A model generated the notes under the pieces. It was not told where the DNA came from and did no database searches. It worked only from the letters and a program-made list of their open reading frames with translations. DNA of 64,000 nt from Thiobacillus sp. (GTDB taxonomy: Bacteria; Pseudomonadota; Gammaproteobacteria; Burkholderiales; Thiobacillaceae). Made by a program: the position numbers and the translations under genes. Shown here piece by piece: positions 57,985 through 64,000 of the stretch. The stretch's first letter is position 1; the number at the start of each line of letters is the position of its first letter. The DNA lies in the NCBI GenBank assembly GCA_016124745.1, contig WGNC01000025.1, positions 62,001-126,000 of the forward strand. The letters run 5' to 3'.

Positions 57985-59187
57985 ATGGATGCATTGAAAT
58001 CAGGCAGTGATGTGTTGTTTGTTTTGCTGGGTGGCATCATGGTGCTCGCCATGCATGCTGGCTTCGCCTTTCTGGAACTCGGTACCGTGCGCAAGAAAAA
58101 CCAGGTCAATGCCCTGGTCAAGATCCTGACTGATTTCTCGGTTTCCACCATCGCGTATTTTTTTATTGGTTACAGCGTTGCCTACGGCATCAGCTTTTTT
58201 TCAAGTGCCGAAGTGCTGTCGGCCAAGAATGGCTACGACCTCGTCAAGTTCTTCTTCCTGCTGACCTTTGCGGCGGCGATCCCGGCCATTGTGTCGGGTG
58301 GCATAGCCGAACGCGCGCGCTTCAATCCGCAATTGGCTGCCACCTTTGCCCTGGTGGGGTTGGTGTATCCGTTTTTTGAAGGCATCGTCTGGAACGGGAA
58401 TTTTGGTATTCAGGACTGGCTGACCGCCACGATGGGTGCGCCGTTCCATGACTTCGCCGGGTCGGTGGTGGTGCATGGAGTCGGCGGCTGGATCGCTCTG
58501 CCTGCGGTGTTGCTGCTGGGTGCGCGACGGGGTCGTTATACCAAGGATGGCATGGTCTCTGCGCATCCGCCGTCCAATATCCCGTTTCTGGCGCTTGGCG
58601 CGTGGATTCTGACGGTCGGCTGGTTCGGTTTCAACGTCATGTCGGCCCAAATGATCGAAGCCATTTCCGGTCTGGTGGCGGTCAATTCGCTGATGGCAAT
58701 GGTCGGGGGCACCTTGGCTGCGCTGGTGATCGGGCGTAACGATCCGGGCTTTATCCACAACGGTCCGCTTGCCGGCCTGGTGGCGGTCTGCGCCGGTTCC
58801 GACCTGATGCATCCGCTGGGCGCGCTGGTTACCGGTGTGGTTGCCGGTGCACTGTTCGTGCGGATGTTCATGGTTACCCAGAACAAGTGGAAGATCGACG
58901 ACGTCCTCGGAGTATGGCCGTTGCACGGACTATGTGGTGCGTGGGGCGGTGTCGCCGCCGGAATCTTTGGCGCCAAGGCGCTGGGGGGGATCGGCGGCAT
59001 CAGTCTGTCGGCCCAGCTGCTTGGCACGCTGGGTGGCGTGGCGATTGCGTTGATCGGCAGCGTGTTGGTGTACGGCGCACTGAAACTGTCAGTGGGGCTG
59101 CGGCTGGATCCCGAATCGGAATTCAATGGCGCGGATCTCAGCATCCACAAGGTGTCGGCGACGGCTGAACGCGAGACAAACTGGTAG
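57985..59187 (+). CDS. amt: Ammonium transporter, Amt family
   Basis: 400 residues with eleven predicted helices. GFAFLELGTVRKKNQVNAL, FFEGIVWNG..., the pore His in HDFAGSVVVHGVGGWIALPA and the second pore His in VLGVWPLHGLCGAWGG are Amt marks. ATG 57985 follows GGAGCGG; the product lacks the AmtB signal peptide. No glnK adjoins, which is unusual. NtrC-like and sigma-54-like sites upstream suggest nitrogen control. Convergent with the kinase gene, five bases apart. Confidence 0.94.
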   Translation: MDALKSGSDVLFVLLGGIMVLAMHAGFAFLELGTVRKKNQVNALVKILTDFSVSTIAYFFIGYSVAYGISFFSSAEVLSAKNGYDLVKFFFLLTFAAAIPAIVSGGIAERARFNPQLAATFALVGLVYPFFEGIVWNGNFGIQDWLTATMGAPFHDFAGSVVVHGVGGWIALPAVLLLGARRGRYTKDGMVSAHPPSNIPFLALGAWILTVGWFGFNVMSAQMIEAISGLVAVNSLMAMVGGTLAALVIGRNDPGFIHNGPLAGLVAVCAGSDLMHPLGALVTGVVAGALFVRMFMVTQNKWKIDDVLGVWPLHGLCGAWGGVAAGIFGAKALGGIGGISLSAQLLGTLGGVAIALIGSVLVYGALKLSVGLRLDPESEFNGADLSIHKVSATAERETNW

Positions 59188-59192
59188 TCGAC

Positions 59193-60464
59193 CTAGTTTT
59201 CCTGCTTTTTCCTTTGCTGCCGCAGGTAGGTTCTGCGTTCGACCTGCAACTGCTCGAGTTGCCGGTCGATCTGCACAACGTCGGGATGCTGCTCGGTGTA
59301 TTCGAGCAGCAACTCGGTGCGCTGGATGCGCAATTCAACCTGCTTTTTGTCGAGGCCCTCAAGGTAGGGATCGACGGTGACCGTTGCCTTGCGCGGGGGA
59401 CGGAGACGGGTTGGCGGGCTCAGCAGTGGGCCGGCGGTCCCGGCATTCGAACGGGCGTCTGACTCGGATCCCGCCTTTTGCTGGTTGCCGACAGCGGGCG
59501 GACCAGGATCGGGCGCGACCTGCTCGGTTCCCAGGAAATGCTCGATGACGATGATGCCGACGCCGATGAGAAAAAGCACGCCTATCGGAGTACCAAATGC
59601 CAGGATGGGCAGCAGCCGCGACACCCGGTTTGAAGGCTTGGGTGTGGGCATCTGGGGCACGACCGGAGCAAGTGCATGGAGCGCCTTGACCACCGTGGGC
59701 GCATCCGGCCGCACCGCAGGGTTTTTGTGCAGCATGCGCGCCAGCAGGTCAGTCAGCCCGTCAGGCAGGTGGGGTCGCAGTGACCCGACATCAACCGGTG
59801 TTTCGTTGATCACGCGAAATACGATGGTCGGCAGGCTGTCGCCATCAAAGGCGTACTCTCCGGTGAGCATTTCGTAGAGGACGGCACCCAGGGAAAATAT
59901 GTCCGAGCGCCCGTCTATCTCGCGTCCCATCGCCTGCTCTGGCGACATATATCGGGGCGAACCGAGCATTTGCCCCGCGTGGGTATGGCTGCTGTTGGCG
60001 AGATGGGCAATGCCGAAGTCGGTCAGCTTGATGCGTCCGTGCTGGCCGGTGACCACCACGTTTGCCGGTTTGATGTCGCGATGGATGACACCGTGCTCAT
60101 GGGCGAAGGCGAGGGCCTCGGCCATTTGCAGGGTGGTTTCGAGGACTAGGTCGATTGGCATCGGGCCCTTGTTCATCACGTCACGCAGCGTCGCCCCGGG
60201 CAGATATTCCATGGCGATGTAGGCGAGCCCATCAGCCTCGCCCACGTCGTAAATGGTCACAATACTGGTATGCGACAGCCGCCCTGCGCTTTGCGCCTCG
60301 CGCAGGAAGCGCGATTCGGCGTCAGGCCCTTCACGTTGCAACTGCTCGATCGGCACGGTCTTGATGGCAACCGTCCGTTCTATCAGCGGATCGCGGGCAC
60401 AGTAGACCGTGCCCATTGCGCCCTGGCCCACCTCCTCGAGAATTTCGTAGCGGCCGATTTTCAC
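59193..60464 (-). CDS. Membrane-anchored Ser/Thr protein kinase
   Basis: 423 residues. Kinase domain 1-265: Gly loop EEVGQGAMGTVYCARD, Lys in VAIKTV, HRDIKPANVVV catalytic loop, DFGIAHL, and SPRYMSPEQAMG. A membrane helix follows (LPILAFGTPIGVLFLIGVGI), then a Pro-rich part and a coiled-coil C-terminus (ELRIQRTELLLEYTEQHPDV). Hanks-type PknB-like kinase with an external coiled coil rather than PASTA repeats. It is the last gene of the hopanoid-linked operon. Confidence 0.93.
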   Translation of the reverse strand: MKIGRYEILEEVGQGAMGTVYCARDPLIERTVAIKTVPIEQLQREGPDAESRFLREAQSAGRLSHTSIVTIYDVGEADGLAYIAMEYLPGATLRDVMNKGPMPIDLVLETTLQMAEALAFAHEHGVIHRDIKPANVVVTGQHGRIKLTDFGIAHLANSSHTHAGQMLGSPRYMSPEQAMGREIDGRSDIFSLGAVLYEMLTGEYAFDGDSLPTIVFRVINETPVDVGSLRPHLPDGLTDLLARMLHKNPAVRPDAPTVVKALHALAPVVPQMPTPKPSNRVSRLLPILAFGTPIGVLFLIGVGIIVIEHFLGTEQVAPDPGPPAVGNQQKAGSESDARSNAGTAGPLLSPPTRLRPPRKATVTVDPYLEGLDKKQVELRIQRTELLLEYTEQHPDVVQIDRQLEQLQVERRTYLRQQRKKQEN

Positions 60465-60477
60465 GACGGCGACAGTT

Positions 60478-61221
60478 TCAGGTCTGACATTCCACGATCT
60501 GTCCGCGTACTGCGAGGCTGTCGGCGCCCATCAGATACAGATAGCAGGGCATCAGGTCATCGACGCTGGGCAGGGTTTCGGGCGCCAGCCCGGGATGGGT
60601 GCGCGACCGCAAGGTGGTGGAGACCTGGCCCGGGATCAGCGTATTGAAGCGCAGGTGCTCGTCCGAGCTGAATTCGTCGGTCCAGATACGGGTGAGGGTT
60701 TCGAGACCGGACTTGGCCACGGAATAGCCGCCCCAGTAAGCGGCGGGCTGGTGGCCATGGGTTTCACCGGTAAAAATGACCGAGGCATCCGGTGACTCCT
60801 TCAGCAGCGGCAGACAGGCCCGCGTGAGGGCGAACGGTGCGATCAGGTTGACCCGCATCAGGGTCTGCCATTGCTCAAGTGTCTGCAATTCGAGCGGGGT
60901 CAGACTGTAGAACTGGTGCGCACTGTGCAGCACGCCGTCGAGCCGCTTCAGGTGATAGGCGATGGTGCCGGCCAGGGTTTCCAGGCTGCGGTCGTCGGCC
61001 GCAGCCAGGTCGTAGGGAAACATCGCCGGTTCGGGGCCGCCGGCGGCGACGATTTCGTCGTACACCGCATCGAGTTTTGCCGCATCGCGGGCCAGCAGGG
61101 CGACGGTTGCACCATGACGCGCATAGGCCAGACTGGCTGCGCGACCGAGGCCGGAACTGGCACCTGTGACAAGAATGACGCGGCCAGCAAGCAGATCGGG
61201 GCGGGGGAGATAATCTTTCAT
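60478..61221 (-). CDS. Short-chain dehydrogenase/reductase, YciK-like
   Basis: 247 residues. NAD(P) site VTGASSGLGRAASLAYARHG and YSVAKSGLETL (YxxxK). The usual catalytic Ser is replaced: the strand reads VIFTGETHGHQ where YciK has TSSSVG. MPCYLYLMGADSLAVRGQIV near the end resembles YciK. ATGA overlap with hpnE suggests a role with isoprenoid products, but this is only context. Confidence 0.88.
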   Translation of the reverse strand: MKDYLPRPDLLAGRVILVTGASSGLGRAASLAYARHGATVALLARDAAKLDAVYDEIVAAGGPEPAMFPYDLAAADDRSLETLAGTIAYHLKRLDGVLHSAHQFYSLTPLELQTLEQWQTLMRVNLIAPFALTRACLPLLKESPDASVIFTGETHGHQPAAYWGGYSVAKSGLETLTRIWTDEFSSDEHLRFNTLIPGQVSTTLRSRTHPGLAPETLPSVDDLMPCYLYLMGADSLAVRGQIVECQT

Positions 61222-62489
61222 AGCTGTTCGAGGAGAGTGCCAGCCGATTGTACTCCGCTCCGGGTGGCGCTCTCGAGCGTGGCGGGATAGGGGCCGGCGG
61301 TGTAATCGCCGGCCAGAAAGAGTCGCGGATGGGCGGTGCGGACAACCGGGCGAGCCATGTCGGGGACGCAGGCGAAAGTCGCCTTTTTTTCGATGATGCT
61401 TTCGCGCCAGCGCGACGAACCCGGCTCGACGATCCGTCGCAACTGGCCTTCTGCGCGGTCCAGCCAGTCGGCCCGTAAATCACTGGCGGCGCTGGCGACA
61501 TAGGCGAGCAAACCGGACTGGCCATGGCTCTGGCCGCGGTCGAATACGAACTGGGCAGGACCTTCAGACAGGGCCAGCAGCGGCCTGCCGAGTTGGAAGT
61601 CCGGGTCGTACTGCACGTAGCCCGTAGCAATGGGTTGATAGCCATAGCCCGCCACGTCGCGCGCCGTTGACGCAAGTTCTGGCACGGTTGCGGCCAGACC
61701 GTCCACATGCTGGGGGGCGACAGCCAGGATCACATGGCTGTAGCGGGCCTTGCCGGTGCGCGTTTCGAGCGTGACGGCATCCCCTGCGGCATCGAGCGAG
61801 GTCACGCGGCTGGACAGTTGCACGTCGCCGCCGAGTTCGCGCAGGCGTGCGGCGGCGGGAGCGGGAAATAGGGTGGTCAGGTCATGGCGCGGCAGCAGCA
61901 GGTCGCTGTGGTGCACGCGGCCCCCGAAGGCGGCGCGGATCACATCAGCAAAAACCCGCGCGCTGGCTGTTTCCGGTGATGTGTTTAGGGCGGACACACA
62001 CAAGGGATGCCATAGCAGGCGCCGCAGCCTTTCAGGCTGGCTGCGGGTGAACTGGCTGACAGTCAGAAGGTCCGGCGAATGCGCTTCATGCAGAACAGCA
62101 TGGGCCCAGCGTGCCGCAGCCAGCTTCTCGCGCCAACTGAGTCCGCGGGCACCGAGCAGGCCGGCAAGCAGATGCAGCGGGGCGGGGAGGCGTGGACAGG
62201 CGAGGCGGAATTCTGGCGGCTGGTCGAGCGTAAGGGGCAGGCGCCATAAGCCATCGCGTTCAGTGGGGGGACGCAGGCGCTGAATTAGCTGAAGCGTCTG
62301 CTCATACGCACCGAGCAGGATGTGCTGGCCGTTGTCGAGGGTCATGTTTTTGAGTTCAACGGCCCGAGCGCGCCCGCCCAGGGTGCGGCTGGCTTCGTAC
62401 AGCGTCACCGAAATCCCGGCTTCGACGAGCGTCAGTGCGGCGGCGCAGCCGGCCCAGCCGCCGCCAACGACCGCAACCTGCGGCTTCAC
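61218..62489 (-). CDS. hpnE: Hydroxysqualene dehydroxylase HpnE
   Basis: 423 residues. FAD-dependent amine-oxidase-like fold: VAVVGGGWAGCAAALTLVEA, YEASRTLGGRARAVE, LDNGQHILLGAYEQTLQLI and the C-terminal LFLAGDYTAGPYPATLESAT. It reduces hydroxysqualene to squalene. GTG 62489 overlaps the hpnD stop; GTG 62519 is an alternative. Confidence 0.94.
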   Translation of the reverse strand: MKPQVAVVGGGWAGCAAALTLVEAGISVTLYEASRTLGGRARAVELKNMTLDNGQHILLGAYEQTLQLIQRLRPPTERDGLWRLPLTLDQPPEFRLACPRLPAPLHLLAGLLGARGLSWREKLAAARWAHAVLHEAHSPDLLTVSQFTRSQPERLRRLLWHPLCVSALNTSPETASARVFADVIRAAFGGRVHHSDLLLPRHDLTTLFPAPAAARLRELGGDVQLSSRVTSLDAAGDAVTLETRTGKARYSHVILAVAPQHVDGLAATVPELASTARDVAGYGYQPIATGYVQYDPDFQLGRPLLALSEGPAQFVFDRGQSHGQSGLLAYVASAASDLRADWLDRAEGQLRRIVEPGSSRWRESIIEKKATFACVPDMARPVVRTAHPRLFLAGDYTAGPYPATLESATRSGVQSAGTLLEQL

Positions 62490-63331
62490 GGAAACAGCCA
62501 GGTCCTGCTGGCAAGCCACAGCTTGCGCAGGGGCGTCAGCGCCACGCGTGCGCGCAACACGGGGAATCCGTCGCGCCGGATTTCATCCAGCAGTGTCCGG
62601 TAGATTGAAGCCATGACCAGCCCCGGCCGTTGTGCATGTCGTGCGCTGGTGGGCAGGCTGGCAAGGGCGCGGTCGTAGCAGGCCACGGCGCGTTCGAACT
62701 GGAACTGCATGAGCGCCCGGAATTCCGGAGTGTCTTTGGCATTCCGGATGTCGCTCTCGTGAACACCATAGCGCGCCAGCTCATCCTGGGGAAGGTAAAT
62801 CCGGCCACGTCGCGCGTCCTCGCCGACATCGCGAATGATGTTGGTGAGCTGGAACGCGAGTCCCAGTTCGTGGGCGTAACGTCGGAGTGCGCGGTCGTCG
62901 GCGCTGCGAGGACCGCCGAAGATCGCGGCTGCGACTTCGCCCACCACCCCCGCCACGCGGTAGCAGTACAAATTAAGTGACTTGAAATCGGGATAGCGCA
63001 AATAGTCCAGGTCCATTGCCATGCCATCGACTATTTCCAGCAGCAGGGCGGGGGGCGCGTCGCGGCCCAGCGGGGTGTCGATGAGGGCGCGGGTCGTTGG
63101 ATGCTGCGGGGTGCCTGATGCAAAGCGCCCGATTTCCTCGCGCCACCAGTCGAGCTTGGCCAGGGCAACGTGCCGCTCGTGGCATTCATCCACCACGTCG
63201 TCGAGTTCGCGGCACAGTGCATAAAATGCGGTGATGGCGCGGCGAGTTTCCTGCGGCAGGAAAACGAAGCTGTAGTAGAAGCTGGAGCCGCTCGCGGCTG
63301 CGCGTTCCTGGCAATACTGATGAACGTCCAT
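62486..63331 (-). CDS. hpnD: Presqualene diphosphate synthase HpnD
   Basis: 281 residues. Trans-isoprenyl synthase fold: first Asp-rich ALCRELDDVVDECHE, YCYRVAGVVGEVAAAIFG, and the second region DVGEDARRGRIYLPQDEL. Joins two farnesyl diphosphates into presqualene diphosphate. ATG 63331; two bases after hpnC. Confidence 0.95.
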   Translation of the reverse strand: MDVHQYCQERAAASGSSFYYSFVFLPQETRRAITAFYALCRELDDVVDECHERHVALAKLDWWREEIGRFASGTPQHPTTRALIDTPLGRDAPPALLLEIVDGMAMDLDYLRYPDFKSLNLYCYRVAGVVGEVAAAIFGGPRSADDRALRRYAHELGLAFQLTNIIRDVGEDARRGRIYLPQDELARYGVHESDIRNAKDTPEFRALMQFQFERAVACYDRALASLPTSARHAQRPGLVMASIYRTLLDEIRRDGFPVLRARVALTPLRKLWLASRTWLFP

Positions 63332-63333
63332 GT

Positions 63334-64000
63334 TCAGAATACTGCGCGCCGGAACATGCCGATCCAGTCTGTTCTGGTCAGAACCGGGCGGTTGTGGAAT
63401 ACACAGCCGGGGTCGGCATGCAGCTTGCGCAGGATGGCCTCGCCGCCAAGGATGGTCATGCGCAGTTCCAGTCCGATGCGCCCCTTGAGGTGTCGGCCGA
63501 GCGGTGCCCCGGCCTGCAATAACCTGCGGGTACGTTCGATCTGTTTGTTCATCAACGTGTGCCACAAACCATGCGTGTCTCCGGCGGCGATCTGGTTCTC
63601 GCTGACGTGGTACGCAGCCAGTTCATCCTGTGGCAGATAGATGCGGCCCTTCCGGTAATCGACTGCGATGTCCTGCAAGAAATTGATGAGTTGCAGGCTG
63701 CTGCAGATGGCGTCGGAATACGCAAGGTGGCGCGGGTCGTCGTCACCATACAGATGCATCATCAAGCGGCCGACCGGGTTGGCCGAACGGCGGCAGTAGT
63801 CCATGACGTCGCCGAAGCTGGCGTAGCGTGTCTTTTCGACATCCTGTTCGAAGGCGGACAGGAGGTCGCGAAACGGCGCAAGCGGAATGGCGTGTTTGCG
63901 GATGGCTGACGCGAGCGGCCCGAATATGGGGTGGGTGGTGGCCTCGCCGCGTTCGATGCGATTCAGTTCGGTCTGGTAGGCGGCAAGCTGTTCCAGTCGC
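63334..64000 (-). CDS. hpnC: Hydroxysqualene synthase HpnC, 5' end outside window
   Basis: The C-terminal 221 residues are present. YASFGDVMDYCRRSANPVGR, LINFLQDIAVDYRKGRIYLP and GLELRMTILGGEAILRKL match HpnC, which turns presqualene diphosphate to hydroxysqualene. The frame is open to the window edge (RLEQLAAYQTELNRIERGEA). First visible gene of hpnCDE. Confidence 0.94.
   Translation of the reverse strand, partial: RLEQLAAYQTELNRIERGEATTHPIFGPLASAIRKHAIPLAPFRDLLSAFEQDVEKTRYASFGDVMDYCRRSANPVGRLMMHLYGDDDPRHLAYSDAICSSLQLINFLQDIAVDYRKGRIYLPQDELAAYHVSENQIAAGDTHGLWHTLMNKQIERTRRLLQAGAPLGRHLKGRIGLELRMTILGGEAILRKLHADPGCVFHNRPVLTRTDWIGMFRRAVF

Overview
The window is a dense, GC-rich bacterial chromosome segment with short spacers and many 4-base start/stop overlaps. 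Gene content and order (leuS-lptE-holA-proA-nadD-rsfS-rlmH-maf-rng; hisDCBHAFIE-hinT-tatABC; hpnC-hpnD-hpnE) fit a betaproteobacterium. A proteobacterial-type phosphoribulokinase at 20664-21551 points to Calvin-cycle CO2 fixation. With the hopanoid genes and a stand-alone cytochrome c, a Thiobacillus-like autotroph is my best guess. That is inference: there is no rRNA or tRNA gene in the window to confirm it.

Layout. 1-8.1 kb is accessory: redox enzymes (nitroreductase, aldo/keto reductase, flavoprotein, cytochrome c), a ChrR-like double cupin, a thioesterase, a DMT exporter and several small secreted proteins. 8.5-11.5 kb holds a soluble PDC-type sensor protein and the pair mtnA plus class II aldolase, which suggests methylthioribose salvage by the DHAP shunt. 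11.9-16.0 kb is one giant minus-strand gene for a repeat-rich secreted protein ending in an IPTL-CTERM-like sorting tail. 16.3-20.6 kb carries two transporters, rlmJ and a small basic protein. 20.7-22.2 kb has prk and a periplasmic GlcG/HbpS-like protein. 22.3-32.2 kb is a long housekeeping operon starting with leuS. The leuS gene contains two in-frame copies of a GC-rich palindromic repeat, the most unusual feature of the window.

32.2-38.2 kb is mostly minus strand: prfC, a small secreted protein, an HTH regulator with a repeated CCAAC/GTTGG motif in its promoter region, two secreted proteins of unknown function and a PhoH-type PIN-ATPase. 38.4-46.4 kb (plus strand) has a HIRAN protein with a PQQ-type sugar dehydrogenase, then tsaB-rimI-udg, an FKBP-like/methyltransferase fusion, and a LemA-TPM-TPM-NfeD-SPFH membrane cluster. 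46.4-49.9 kb holds lplT, a LysR regulator, a DUF2007-like zinc-ribbon protein and a Fur-family regulator. 50.0-57.8 kb is a histidine operon without hisG, running into hinT and tatABC. 57.8-59.2 kb is an ammonium transporter gene with two NtrC-like dyads and a sigma-54-like element in front. 59.2-64.0 kb is a minus-strand hopanoid/squalene operon (hpnC-hpnD-hpnE) that continues into an SDR and a Ser/Thr kinase.

Other structure includes a roughly 110-bp MITE-like inverted-repeat element with a degenerate second copy, a heptanucleotide tandem repeat upstream of the giant secreted-protein gene, and several clear intrinsic terminators. I saw no CRISPR array, phage or intact insertion sequence.
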